NCBI GenBank assembly: GCA_020630395.1
Contig: JAHDBM010000021.1
Location: forward strand, 1 to 45,692
DNA: 45,692 nucleotides
DNA from: Flavobacteriales bacterium
GTDB lineage: Bacteria; Bacteroidota; Bacteroidia; Flavobacteriales_D; CAJJDF01
Direction: 5' to 3'
Shown here: positions 1 through 8,273 of the stretch, piece by piece
Position numbering within the stretch: position 1 is the stretch's first letter
Layout: every line of letters starts with the position of its first letter
The notes under the pieces: generated by a model
The model's database searches: none
What the model saw: only the letters and a program-made list of their open reading frames with translations
What the model was told of the DNA's origin: nothing
Program-made: the position numbers and the translations under genes

Positions 1-104
1 GTAAAATTGCTAAAACAGACACTTATGTTTGGAGAGCAAAGTATACACATATTGGTAATTCCAGTCCAACAGAAGTAATAGGTCATGTTAATCTACTGAG
101 ATAG
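1..104 (+). CDS. C-terminus of a T9SS type B (gliding-motility-associated) secreted protein, 5' truncated
   Basis: The frame is open from base 3 and ends at TAG 102-104, giving about 33 residues that include DTYVWRAKY and end EVIGHVNLLR. This closely matches the end of the full-length protein at 24545-27250 (DAYVWKVKG ... EEIGHVSLLK). That ending is the last part of the CHU_C/type B sorting domain, which directs proteins through the type IX secretion system to the cell surface. The rest of the gene lies outside the window, so nothing can be said of its passenger domains. It reads toward the large surface protein at 222. Confidence 0.8.
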   Translation, partial: KIAKTDTYVWRAKYTHIGNSSPTEVIGHVNLLR

Positions 105-177
105 AGATTAGTATATTAATTCTTAATAATTTCATCCATTTTGAATTTGAATCATTGTACAAATCACTATTTTTAAC

Positions 178-219
178 AAAAATTAATATTTAAAAATTAA
201 TATTTAAAAATTAATATTT
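178..219 (+). repeat. three tandem 14-bp AT repeats abutting a start codon
   Basis: The unit AAAAATTAATATTT occurs three times without mismatch at 178-191, 192-205 and 206-219. The array ends two bases before the ATG at 222. It therefore fills the ribosome-binding and leader region of the large surface protein gene. A change in copy number would move any promoter or translation-enhancing A/T tract relative to the start codon. Confidence 0.9.
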
Positions 220-221
220 GT

Positions 222-3200
222 ATGAAAAAATTAATACTATCGTTTTCATTTTTGATTTGCGGTTTAACTTTATTCGCTCAAAATGTTGGAATTGGTACAA
301 CATCACCTACAAACTCGTTACATATTGTTCCTTCTTCAGGGGATCCTATAAGAATAGAAGGTTTAAATATCTATTCATCAGAAAATAGTTTTTTGGTTGT
401 AGATACCAACACAGGAGTTGTTAAATACTTACCGTATGATAGCCTTGCATCTGTTGTAGGAAATGCAATTGATACAGATGTGGATAGTATGATATATGCA
501 AATGATACGCTTTATTTGTATGAGGATAATCAAATCTTAAAGACGTACTTGCCGATCTCTATAGATACTAACCTGTTAGATTCATTAATTGTTTCACGAT
601 CTGATACTTTATACACGATTATATCTGATTCTTTATTGAAAGATTCTTTATGGATTATACAATTGGATAGTTTATTGGGAAATGATACCATATATTTTAA
701 CGATACATCTTACACTCTAATAAGAGACAGTTTATTAAAAGATTCTTTGTTTTTTGATAGTCTTATTTCAATAATTGGAGACAGTATTGATACAGATGTG
801 GACAGTATGATTTACGCAAATGATACACTTTATTTGTATGAGGATACCCAAATCTTGAAAACATACTTGCCGATCTCTATAGATACTAACCTGTTAGATT
901 CATTGATTGTTTCACGATCTGATACTTTATACTCAATCATATCAGATTCTTTACTGAAAGATTCTTTATGGATCATACAATTAGATAGTTTGTTAGGAAA
1001 TGATACTATATATTTTAATGATACATCCTATACATTAATTAGAGACAGTTTGTTAAAGGACTCGTCTTTTATGGATAGTCTTATTTCGATACTAGGGGAT
1101 AGTATAGATACAGATGTTGATACTGCTATTCTTCAAGATACTATGTTAGTTATTATTGAGGATGGAGATTCATCAAAGGTTAATTTACAACCACTCATTG
1201 ATAGTGCAATTAATCAATCGACTAAAGACTACGTTAATGGATTAACCTTGACTAACGATTCAGTAAAATTAGGAGGAGTGTTAATTGAGAATACCACTAT
1301 TGATATGAGTAATGAGACACTCACATTAATAGATGACAGTATTAAATTTTATAATGATCCCAATTTTATCTTTTTAAATACTAATACTGTAAGTCAAATT
1401 AATGGTAATGGATTTTTAGGCTTAAAAGCTCAGAATGATACAGCACAAATCTATGCTGGAATTTTTAATGGTTTTTCGAATGAGCCTGGATGGGGGGTAA
1501 CAGCTTTGAATGCACATGGAAATCAATTAACTACTTCTGGAGTTAATGGTAGTGGTATATCACTTTCAAGTATAAAAGATATGGGCCCTACTATCAATAG
1601 AAGAGGGATGTTTAATTTGACGGACTCAATTGTAGCTATTCAAGCTGGCGATATTAATAACAATTATACTAAATTAGAAATAAATGATTATCAACTTAGC
1701 TACACAAAAAGAGTGAGTTTTGGTTCTGCAGCACTGAATGAGAAATTTAAAGTAGATACTGCAGGATTTTTAACCGTAAATAGTAATTATATCTTACCTA
1801 ATGTAGATGGAACAGCTAATCAAGTATTACAAACAGATGGTAGTGGAACTGTTTCTTGGGGTACAATTAGTGGAGGAGGAAGTGATAACGATTGGGATAT
1901 AAACGGAAATGGGACAGGTCTTGAAGGGAATCCTGGAACAAATGTAGCATCTGGATCTAATTCCATTACTGCAGGAGACCAATCAGTGGCAGCAGGTTCA
2001 CATTCTGTTTCATTTGGATATAGAGATACTGCCACTGGACTTTATTCAGTAGTTTCTGGTGGAGATCAAAATGTTGCTTCTGGAGTAAGATCAGTAGTTT
2101 CTGGAGGAACTAGAAATACATCATCCAATAATTTTTCTGTAGTAGCAGGTGGTTCTGGAAATACTGCATCTGGAATTAATTCAGTAATCTCTGGAGGTAG
2201 TAATAATATCGCTAGCGCTAGCTCAGCAATGGTTCTTGGAGGTGTTGGTAATACGGTAAGTGGTCCATCTAGTTCGATTACAGGTGGTAGCTCAAATACA
2301 GTAACTGGAAATAATTCAGTAATTGGCGGAGGTTTGTTGAACCAAGCTTCAGGTGCATATGCTGTAGTTGCGGGAGGTACAAATAATGCTGCATTAGGTA
2401 CTAATTCGGTTGTATCCGGAGGGACATATGATACTGCCTATTCTTTTGGAGAATGGGTAGGAGGTATACACTCTACTTCTTATGTGCCAAATAACACCAA
2501 TGCTTATGATGCTAATGATCGATTATTTGTAGTTGGTAATGGTACTTCTAACCTTTCACCATCAAACGGTTTGGTCTTGTACAAAAACGGTAGTCTAGAA
2601 ATTAATGAGGCATATACATTGCCAAATGTAGATGGCACAGCAAATCAAGTATTACAAACAGATGGTAGTGGAACTGTTTCTTGGGGAACTCCAGCTGGAG
2701 GTGGTACAGATAGTGATTGGTATACGGTAGGAACAACTTCATCTCCTAGTTCTATAAACGATTCTATTTTTACAATGGGACAAGTAGGTATAGGGAATAA
2801 TTCTCCAACTGGATTAGTTCAAGTGGGAGATAGATTAGTCTTAAATGAAAGATTTGGATCTCAGTCCTATATATCATTTAACAATAATGGTACAACAGGT
2901 AGAATTTTAGAAACAGGTTATAGCTCAACAATTTCTTCTGACAAAAATAATGGGGGTTTAAGTTTTTCGGTATCATCCACTTTAAATAATCCAGCAGCTC
3001 CTTTTCACTTAGAGGCTGAAGTATTAAGAATAGATACCAATTTAGATGTTTGGATAGCTCCTGGTAATTTAGGAGTTGGACTAGGAACTTCACCAACTAA
3101 TAAATTACATGTAAGAGGTGCTATTGATCCGTTAAGATTAGAAAATCTTCAATATGGAGGTTCTACTGATAGTGTATTAGTTACAGACGCAAATGGTGTT

Positions 3201-4487
3201 GTTAAGCTTGCATCAGCAGCTTCCTTATCAAGTCCAGATAACGATTGGGATATTAACGGAAATGGAACAGGTCTTGAAGGGAATCCAGGAACAAATGTAG
3301 CTAGTGGGTTAAATTCTTTAGCTGCGGGAGATGGCAATGTTTCTTCTGGTGATTACTCGGTTGCTATGGGAGATAGAGATACTGCTTCGGGAATAGGTTC
3401 TTTTGCATTTGGAACTCAAAATAATGCAAGAGCGTTCAATTCTATGGTTTTGGGAAGAAGTAATGATGTTGCTTCAGCTTCAGCCAATTCAATTATTGCA
3501 GGTGGATTAAATAACTCTACCATAGGTAATCTTAGTGGAGTATTTGGAGGTGTCAGTAATACAGCTAATGGTCCTGGTTCTGCGGTTATAGTCAGTAGGA
3601 ATAGTGATGCTTTAGGAGGAAGATCCACTATTTTAGGAGGGTATATTAATAGGGCTGAAGGATTTTCTTCTAATATAATTGGAGGAAATTTAGACACGGC
3701 ATTTTCAGCATACGAAACAGTTTTAGGTGTTTATTCAAGAGGATATTCACCATCATCATCTACTAATATCATTTCTACTGATAGAATTTTAACAGTTGGT
3801 AATGGTACTTCGAATACTGCTCGTTCGAATGGGCTAGTACTATATAAAAATGGTAGTTTAGAAATTAATGAGGAATATACCTTACCAAATGTAGATGGTA
3901 CTGCTAATCAAGTATTAACTACTGATGGTAGTGGAACAGTTTCATGGGCTACGGCTAGTGGAGGTGGAACTGATGATCAAAATTTAACAGTAGGTGCTGG
4001 TGGAGCTAATAGCTCTATCATAGACATTGAATCTGGAAATGATGTTACGCTATCTGGAGGTGCTGGAATATCGGTCACTGAACTTGGTAATACAATAGGT
4101 ATAAGTATATCATCATCTACTTTAACCAGTGGAACATATGCTCCTATTGAAACTACCGCTAATTTAGTTGGAGCTACAGGAGCACCAAGTATTACGGTAT
4201 CAAATCTTCATTATATAAGAATAGGAAATATTGTTCATGTTACTGGGAATGCACTATGTAAATTGGTTGCAAATGGTACTGGATCATTAAGTTTATCGCT
4301 TCCTATATCATCTAATTTTACTACCTCTGGAGATGTTAGAGGAGCTTCTGGAGCTCTACCTAGTGAAAATATATCTAGTGTTGTTATAGCAGATGCAACA
4401 AATGATTTAATACAAATTAATTTTACAGGAAATGCCGCAGCTTTTGCATCTAACTATGGGTTCTCTGTTACTTATGAGGTAAAATAA
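222..4487 (+). CDS. large mosaic surface protein with YadA-head-like repeats and a phage-tail-like C-terminus
   Basis: The 1421-residue product starts with a signal peptide (residues 1-20, ending LFAQ) followed by NVGIGTTSPTNSLHI, the usual N-terminus of Bacteroidota tail-fibre-like surface proteins. Residues 83-188 and 189-294 are near-identical 106-residue repeats rich in DSLLKDSL and NDTIYFNDT. Two larger modules begin at residues 555 and 1006 with DNDWDINGNGTGLEGNPG. Each continues with short SGG-NTASG-NSVVSGG repeats resembling the beta-roll head of YadA trimeric adhesins, and ends with NGLVLYKNGSLEIN and LPNVDGTANQV. The last ~120 residues (SGTYAPIE ... RIGNIVHVTG ... YGFSVTYEVK) resemble a C-terminal module I recall from phage tail and fibre proteins. 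No T9SS sorting domain and no YadA membrane anchor is visible, so the export route is unclear. Adhesin or fibre function is inferred. Confidence 0.85.
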   Translation: MKKLILSFSFLICGLTLFAQNVGIGTTSPTNSLHIVPSSGDPIRIEGLNIYSSENSFLVVDTNTGVVKYLPYDSLASVVGNAIDTDVDSMIYANDTLYLYEDNQILKTYLPISIDTNLLDSLIVSRSDTLYTIISDSLLKDSLWIIQLDSLLGNDTIYFNDTSYTLIRDSLLKDSLFFDSLISIIGDSIDTDVDSMIYANDTLYLYEDTQILKTYLPISIDTNLLDSLIVSRSDTLYSIISDSLLKDSLWIIQLDSLLGNDTIYFNDTSYTLIRDSLLKDSSFMDSLISILGDSIDTDVDTAILQDTMLVIIEDGDSSKVNLQPLIDSAINQSTKDYVNGLTLTNDSVKLGGVLIENTTIDMSNETLTLIDDSIKFYNDPNFIFLNTNTVSQINGNGFLGLKAQNDTAQIYAGIFNGFSNEPGWGVTALNAHGNQLTTSGVNGSGISLSSIKDMGPTINRRGMFNLTDSIVAIQAGDINNNYTKLEINDYQLSYTKRVSFGSAALNEKFKVDTAGFLTVNSNYILPNVDGTANQVLQTDGSGTVSWGTISGGGSDNDWDINGNGTGLEGNPGTNVASGSNSITAGDQSVAAGSHSVSFGYRDTATGLYSVVSGGDQNVASGVRSVVSGGTRNTSSNNFSVVAGGSGNTASGINSVISGGSNNIASASSAMVLGGVGNTVSGPSSSITGGSSNTVTGNNSVIGGGLLNQASGAYAVVAGGTNNAALGTNSVVSGGTYDTAYSFGEWVGGIHSTSYVPNNTNAYDANDRLFVVGNGTSNLSPSNGLVLYKNGSLEINEAYTLPNVDGTANQVLQTDGSGTVSWGTPAGGGTDSDWYTVGTTSSPSSINDSIFTMGQVGIGNNSPTGLVQVGDRLVLNERFGSQSYISFNNNGTTGRILETGYSSTISSDKNNGGLSFSVSSTLNNPAAPFHLEAEVLRIDTNLDVWIAPGNLGVGLGTSPTNKLHVRGAIDPLRLENLQYGGSTDSVLVTDANGVVKLASAASLSSPDNDWDINGNGTGLEGNPGTNVASGLNSLAAGDGNVSSGDYSVAMGDRDTASGIGSFAFGTQNNARAFNSMVLGRSNDVASASANSIIAGGLNNSTIGNLSGVFGGVSNTANGPGSAVIVSRNSDALGGRSTILGGYINRAEGFSSNIIGGNLDTAFSAYETVLGVYSRGYSPSSSTNIISTDRILTVGNGTSNTARSNGLVLYKNGSLEINEEYTLPNVDGTANQVLTTDGSGTVSWATASGGGTDDQNLTVGAGGANSSIIDIESGNDVTLSGGAGISVTELGNTIGISISSSTLTSGTYAPIETTANLVGATGAPSITVSNLHYIRIGNIVHVTGNALCKLVANGTGSLSLSLPISSNFTTSGDVRGASGALPSENISSVVIADATNDLIQINFTGNAAAFASNYGFSVTYEVK
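468..1103 (+). repeat. two tandem 318-bp coding repeats
   Basis: Copies at 468-785 and 786-1103 are in register and a third, short start of the unit follows at 1104 (IDTDVD). The period is exactly 318 nt (106 codons). Long stretches are identical at DNA level, for example across the codons for LPISIDTNLLDSLIVSRSDT, which suggests recent duplication or continuing homogenisation. Confidence 0.9.
1794..3949 (+). repeat. dispersed in-frame module repeats within the surface protein gene
   Basis: The coding repeat for LPNVDGTANQVLQTDGSG occurs at 1794-1861, 2619-2686 and 3882-3949. The DNDWDINGNGTGLEGNPG block occurs at 1884 and 3237. The larger block (DNDW block, head-like repeats, NGLVLYKNGSLEIN, LPNVDG block) is thus present twice, about 1355 nt apart, with the inner head-like repeats much more diverged than the flanks. 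Confidence 0.85.
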
Positions 4488-4511
4488 AAAGATTAGTAGG
4501 ACTAATTTTTT
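4486..4511. terminator. bidirectional hairpin between convergent genes
   Basis: AAAAAGATTAGT (4486-4497) pairs with ACTAATTTTTT (4501-4511) across a 3-nt loop, with A tracts before and T tracts after. It sits exactly at the convergent ends of the surface protein gene (stop at 4487) and the DUF1697 gene (stop at 4502), so it could terminate both transcripts. Confidence 0.6.
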
Positions 4512-5035
4512 GCCAATTCAATCAGCTTATACATGGTCTTTAAATTTCGGGTTGTAGCAATACAGCCCGTTTTTTGTTCAATATAATTATTGCTCAATCT
4601 AGTCTTTCCATATCCTTCAGGACAATATAGGTATACCATGTTTTCAAATAATGATATATCGCCTGATCCAAAATCAGAGCTTAATAAAGCTGTCCAATTT
4701 TCTTTAGTAGGAGGTTCATTTAAAATTGAAAAATATACTTTCTTTAGGTCTTCTTTATTAAGATATGGACAATGTCTAATTTGCTTCTTTAATACTTGCG
4801 GATTCTCTGCTATAGCAGGAACATCAAATCCATAAGTTTCTTTAATGAGCTCTTTTATTTTGGAACAAATTTTTTGGTTTTCTAACTTGGACTCTAACAC
4901 GATATTCCCACTTTGGATATAGGTAATTACATTTTTGAAACCATTATCATGCAATAATTCCTTCAAATCTTTCATTAAGATTTTTCTATGACCACCAACA
5001 TTAATCCCTCTAAGAAATACTATGTATTTATTCAT
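4502..5035 (-). CDS. DUF1697 domain-containing protein
   Basis: The 177-residue product begins MNKYIVFLRGINVGGHRKI and continues with KDLKELL...GFKNVITYIQSGNIVLES, the diagnostic start of the DUF1697 family. The length is normal for the family (about 180 residues). The biochemical role of DUF1697 is unknown; no signal peptide or membrane segment is seen, so it is probably cytosolic. The start codon directly follows the stop of the upstream ACMSD gene (5036), so the two are probably co-transcribed and translationally coupled. A link to 3-hydroxyanthranilate breakdown is suggested only by this position. Confidence 0.85.
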   Translation of the reverse strand: MNKYIVFLRGINVGGHRKILMKDLKELLHDNGFKNVITYIQSGNIVLESKLENQKICSKIKELIKETYGFDVPAIAENPQVLKKQIRHCPYLNKEDLKKVYFSILNEPPTKENWTALLSSDFGSGDISLFENMVYLYCPEGYGKTRLSNNYIEQKTGCIATTRNLKTMYKLIELAKN

Positions 5036-6055
5036 TTAGAGAAAGTCTTTTTTATCCAAGTTTAACCAGTTAAGAGCAGATTGATGAAGTAGGTTTTCTT
5101 TTGTTTTAAGATCGAGTTTCGTTTCTTTTATGAGCTTTCCTGGTTGTAATTCACCTAAAGGAAATGGATAATCAGTTCCAAGAGCAATTTTATCACTTCC
5201 TACTAAATCAATTAAATAGTTTAATATGGCTTCATCATGCACAAGAGAATCAAACCAAAATTTACCTAAATGATCTTTAGGAGAGATATTGTTGTCAATA
5301 GCACATAAATCAGGTCGAACATCAAAACCGTGTTGTACCCTAGAAATAGTTGCAGGAAAAGAACCTCCACCATGAGCAAATGCAACTCTTAAATTAGGTA
5401 ACCTTTGAAATATTCCAGAGAATATCATAGAACAAATTGCTAATGAGGTCTCAGCAGGCATTCCAACTAACCACGGTAACCAGTATTTTTCCATTTTGCT
5501 TTTGCCCATCATATCCCATGGATGAACAAATATGGCCATGTCTAAATCTTGACAAGCTTGAAAAACAGGAAATAAATTGGGGTCACTTAAATTCCAATCA
5601 TTTACATGGGTTCCTATTTCAATTCCAGCTAATCCAATAGATTTACATCTTTCCAGTTCTTTAATAGCTAATTTGGGATCTTGTAAGGGTATAGTTCCCA
5701 ATCCTATAAATCGTTTAGGAAAATCATTTACAATACCCGCAATATGATCGTTTAAAAACATGGATACTTCTAAGCAGTCTTTTGGCTTAGCCCAGTAAGA
5801 GAACATTACAGGAACAGTAGATAATACTTGAACATCTACTTTGTAATCATCACACTCAGTCATTCTTGTGTTGGCACTCCAACAATTACTTTCAATTTCT
5901 CTAAAAAATTTATCATCCATCATCATTCTTGCACAACAAGGTTTATGATGATCTAAATGGATAAACCCTCCATATCCAAATTTTTCTCTAAAGTTTGGAA
6001 TGTTTTTAGGTAGAATATGCGTGTGTATATCTATTGTTAAAATATGGTCGCTCAT
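5036..6055 (-). CDS. 2-amino-3-carboxymuconate-6-semialdehyde decarboxylase (ACMSD), amidohydrolase family
   Basis: This 339-residue TIM-barrel amidohydrolase removes the carboxylate of 2-amino-3-carboxymuconate semialdehyde, steering 3-hydroxyanthranilate breakdown away from quinolinate. The zinc ligands expected for ACMSD are visible: H11 and H13 (DIHTHILP), H178 (FVHPWD), H228 (FAHGGG) and D295 (LGTDYPFP). R239 sits at the conserved substrate-carboxylate position. The length is normal. Its gene lies five bases downstream of the 3-hydroxyanthranilate dioxygenase gene, whose product is the ACMSD substrate, which makes the specific call much firmer than fold alone. Literature names for bacterial homologues include nbaD. 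Confidence 0.9.
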   Translation of the reverse strand: MSDHILTIDIHTHILPKNIPNFREKFGYGGFIHLDHHKPCCARMMMDDKFFREIESNCWSANTRMTECDDYKVDVQVLSTVPVMFSYWAKPKDCLEVSMFLNDHIAGIVNDFPKRFIGLGTIPLQDPKLAIKELERCKSIGLAGIEIGTHVNDWNLSDPNLFPVFQACQDLDMAIFVHPWDMMGKSKMEKYWLPWLVGMPAETSLAICSMIFSGIFQRLPNLRVAFAHGGGSFPATISRVQHGFDVRPDLCAIDNNISPKDHLGKFWFDSLVHDEAILNYLIDLVGSDKIALGTDYPFPLGELQPGKLIKETKLDLKTKENLLHQSALNWLNLDKKDFL

Positions 6056-6060
6056 AGTGT

Positions 6061-6591
6061 TTATATAAATCGTTTATCAGCTTCCATTACAGTATTGCAA
6101 TTATTACACGTTCTTAATTCTTTTGAAGTATAAAAATTGTTGAATCTTGGAAGAAAATCCTGTTCAATATTATCGAGTTTAAAGTATGTTTCATGTAATT
6201 TATTATTGCAGTTATCACAAAACCAAAGTAAACCGTCTTTAGCATCTTCTGCTACTCTTTTTAATTCAATAACTAAACCAACACTGCCCTCTGATCGAAT
6301 AGGAGAATGAGGAACTTTTGCAGGCAGTAAAAACATATCTCCAGCTTTAATATGAACATCTCTAGATACTCCATTTTCTTGAATTTTCACTATAATATCT
6401 CCTTCTAATTGATAAAATAGCTCTTCAGTTTCGTTATAATGATAATCTTTTCTGGCATTTGGACCACCAACTATCATTACAATATAATCACCAGCATCTT
6501 TATAAAGATTCTTATTTCCAACAGGAGGTTTTAGTAAATCTCGATTTTCATCAATCCATTTTTGAAGATTAAAAGGAGGTGCTATGTTCAT
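6061..6591 (-). CDS. nbaC: 3-hydroxyanthranilate 3,4-dioxygenase
   Basis: This 176-residue cupin opens the ring of 3-hydroxyanthranilate to 2-amino-3-carboxymuconate semialdehyde using Fe(II) and O2. The iron ligands are H51 and E57 ([11 protein letters not shown]) and H95 (KVPHSP). A second, rubredoxin-like iron site of the bacterial enzymes is complete: C125-x2-C128 and C162-x2-C165. These numbers coincide with those I recall for the Cupriavidus metallidurans enzyme. It is the first gene of a tight minus-strand unit with ACMSD and DUF1697. No other kynurenine-pathway genes are in the window. Confidence 0.93.
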   Translation of the reverse strand: MNIAPPFNLQKWIDENRDLLKPPVGNKNLYKDAGDYIVMIVGGPNARKDYHYNETEELFYQLEGDIIVKIQENGVSRDVHIKAGDMFLLPAKVPHSPIRSEGSVGLVIELKRVAEDAKDGLLWFCDNCNNKLHETYFKLDNIEQDFLPRFNNFYTSKELRTCNNCNTVMEADKRFI

Positions 6592-6599
6592 GATAATAG

Positions 6600-6636
6600 T
6601 AGTTTATCTAAATATAGGAAAAGGATTGATAAACTA
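6600..6636 (-). promoter_or_regulatory. inverted repeat flanking a possible -7 box before the dioxygenase gene
   Basis: TAGTTTATC (6600-6608) and GATAAACTA (6628-6636) are perfect 9-bp inverted arms with a 19-bp spacer. On the minus strand the spacer holds TATATTTA (6609-6616), one base from the Bacteroidota -7 consensus TAnnTTTG. The start codon is at 6591. The geometry fits a dimeric regulator site around the promoter; no regulator gene is adjacent. Confidence 0.35.
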
Positions 6637-6831
6637 GAAATGACATTTTTAAAATCTAGACATTGAAAAAAAAGTTCATTTAAATTCCAACCTTTTAAAA
6701 AATCTTCATCTAGGTAATAAACACATACAAATAAACATGAAAAGCCTATGATGGGCAACAATTATTGAAAAAAAACTATTATGAACAACAAAAAAATAAA
6801 CATCTCTGATCGACTAAACAACTTAACCTAT

Positions 6832-7404
6832 ATGAAAAAGGCAATCATTATGTTAGGATTTTTAGGGTTAACTTTTAATCCAATTATATCTCAAACAAGT
6901 TTTAGAGTTGGATTATCCAATACCACCAATGTTATATTTGATTACCAGTCTTCGGTATCACAGAGTACAGGGATAGAAATGAGTTTAAACATTCCAGTGG
7001 CAAATAAATTCGCAATTTCAATTGCCGGATTTGGACAATATGGCGCAAAAGGAACTTTTGGTCGAAATGAATTTTATTACGGATTAAACCCTGAATTTAG
7101 AATTTTTTCTAGCAGCAATAAAGCAGGCTTTTATGTTGGTTTAGGAGGAGAGGTTAAATTTGGAAACAGTATGTTTAATGGATATTATGATCCATATTGC
7201 CCAAATTGTTACTATGATATAGCACCTTATTATTATGTGAATAGAAATATAACACATTGGGGAGCGAGTGCTATGATTTCTGCAGGATGGGAAATCACGT
7301 TAAAAAATGATAAATCAATAAATCCATTTATTAAAACAGGAGTTGGCTCATATAATGATTCACGATATTTAACAACTCGCTTAGGTATAATGTTTCAATT
7401 ATAA
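6832..7404 (+). CDS. secreted protein, probable small outer-membrane beta-barrel
   Basis: From M at 6832 the product is about 190 residues and begins with a clean signal peptide (MKKAIIMLGFLG...PIISQ). An in-frame ATG at 6781 would add 17 polar residues before this signal, so the later start is preferred. The rest alternates glycine and aromatic residues (FAISIAGFGQYGAKGTFG, GFYVGLGGEVKFG, HWGASAMISAGWEI) and ends in phenylalanine-rich LGIMFQL, as in porin-like barrels. A Tyr/Cys-rich loop (DPYCPNCYYD) is unusual. It is the first gene of a plus-strand run leading to the ECF sigma factor. The specific function is unknown. Confidence 0.7.
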   Translation: MKKAIIMLGFLGLTFNPIISQTSFRVGLSNTTNVIFDYQSSVSQSTGIEMSLNIPVANKFAISIAGFGQYGAKGTFGRNEFYYGLNPEFRIFSSSNKAGFYVGLGGEVKFGNSMFNGYYDPYCPNCYYDIAPYYYVNRNITHWGASAMISAGWEITLKNDKSINPFIKTGVGSYNDSRYLTTRLGIMFQL

Positions 7405-7426
7405 ATACTAAATAAAACAAGTAACA

Positions 7427-7714
7427 ATGAAATATTTAGTGACAATATTGGTTTTAGTATCATTTGTATATTCTTGCAAAAAGAATAGATTTAAACATGC
7501 AATGGTGGAGAAAGATTGTACAGGCACCTATATTAGGATTAATTTTAAAGACTATAAAGTATGTAATGTGGACGCTTTAAATTGTTATGATGATGGAGAT
7601 ATGGTTAACGTTAAATTTGAAAAAGATGTGCTATGTGATTTGGAGCAAATAGTATGTATGATGGTTCATGAGCATCAAGTTGAAGGAATAATTACTATTC
7701 TTGAAGTAGAATAA
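7427..7714 (+). CDS. small putative lipoprotein
   Basis: This 95-residue protein begins MKYLVTILVLVSFVYSCKKN, a lipoprotein signal peptide with the lipid-bearing cysteine at residue 17. The mature part is rich in cysteine (CTGTY, KVCNVDALNCYDD, VLCDLEQIVCMM), suggesting disulfides in the periplasm. It lies 22 nt after the barrel gene and 10 nt before the sigma factor gene, so all are probably in one transcript. I do not recognise the family. Confidence 0.7.
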   Translation: MKYLVTILVLVSFVYSCKKNRFKHAMVEKDCTGTYIRINFKDYKVCNVDALNCYDDGDMVNVKFEKDVLCDLEQIVCMMVHEHQVEGIITILEVE

Positions 7715-7724
7715 TAGATTAAAA

Positions 7725-8273
7725 TTGGATTTAAAAACAATCATAAAAAAATGTAAAAAAGGAAGGGTTTCAGCTCAAAAAGAGTTGTACGAACTATATG
7801 CTCCTACCTTGTATTATATCTGTTTGCGATATGCTAAAAATCCTGAGATAGCACAAGATTTACTGCATGATGGATTTATGATTATTTTCGATAAAATTAG
7901 CAGTTTTAAAGGAGAAGGATCATTTGAAGGATGGATGAAAAGAATCATGATAAATCATTCATTAGCCTATTTAAGGCAATTATCTAAAGAAAGAGATCTT
8001 TTTACCGATTCTCATGACAGTATTGATACTTTAGAAGAACAAGATGTAGATGATGCTCCAGTTATTTCATTAGATAAGGTGCTTAGACTGCTGAATCGAT
8101 TACCAGATGGATGCCGAACCGTTTTTAATCTATACTATATTGAAGGCTATTCACATAAAGAAATTGCAGGAGAGTTAATGATATCAGAGGGGACTTCTAA
8201 ATCTCAATTGAATAGAGCGAAGCAATTGTTAAGAGAAGAGGTTAATAAAGAAAAAGGAAGTTATGTTGGATAA
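7725..8273 (+). CDS. ECF-type RNA polymerase sigma factor
   Basis: The 182-residue protein contains a sigma-70 region 2 (about residues 20-90: YAPTLYYICLRYAKNPEIAQDLLHDGF...FKGEGSFEGWMKRIMINHSL) and a region 4 helix-turn-helix (about 125-172: CRTVFNLYYIEGYSHKEIA...GTSKSQLNRAKQLLRE). There is no region 1.1 or 3, as expected for extracytoplasmic-function sigma factors. The start codon is TTG (7725); no ATG fits the reading frame. It overlaps the next gene by 11 nt, and that gene has an anti-sigma-like layout, so the two probably form a sensing pair. The target genes are not known. Confidence 0.93.
   Translation: MDLKTIIKKCKKGRVSAQKELYELYAPTLYYICLRYAKNPEIAQDLLHDGFMIIFDKISSFKGEGSFEGWMKRIMINHSLAYLRQLSKERDLFTDSHDSIDTLEEQDVDDAPVISLDKVLRLLNRLPDGCRTVFNLYYIEGYSHKEIAGELMISEGTSKSQLNRAKQLLREEVNKEKGSYVG

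Noticed and set aside
1820-3697. Several minus-strand open frames opposite the large surface protein
   Set aside because: They are proline/serine-rich mirror frames created by the repetitive GGA/TCT-rich coding sequence; the plus frame has a signal peptide and ordered domains.
1884-3949. Regular short repeats that could suggest a CRISPR array
   Set aside because: The repeats are in frame with a long gene, vary in length and sequence, and lack constant spacer sizes.
222-4487. The surface protein or the S74 protein as parts of a prophage
   Set aside because: Both have signal peptides and no capsid, terminase, portal, integrase or other phage genes are nearby; the fibre-like domains are also common in Bacteroidota surface proteins.
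5036-6591. A complete kynurenine pathway operon
   Set aside because: Only the dioxygenase and decarboxylase are present; neighbouring genes are unrelated to tryptophan breakdown.
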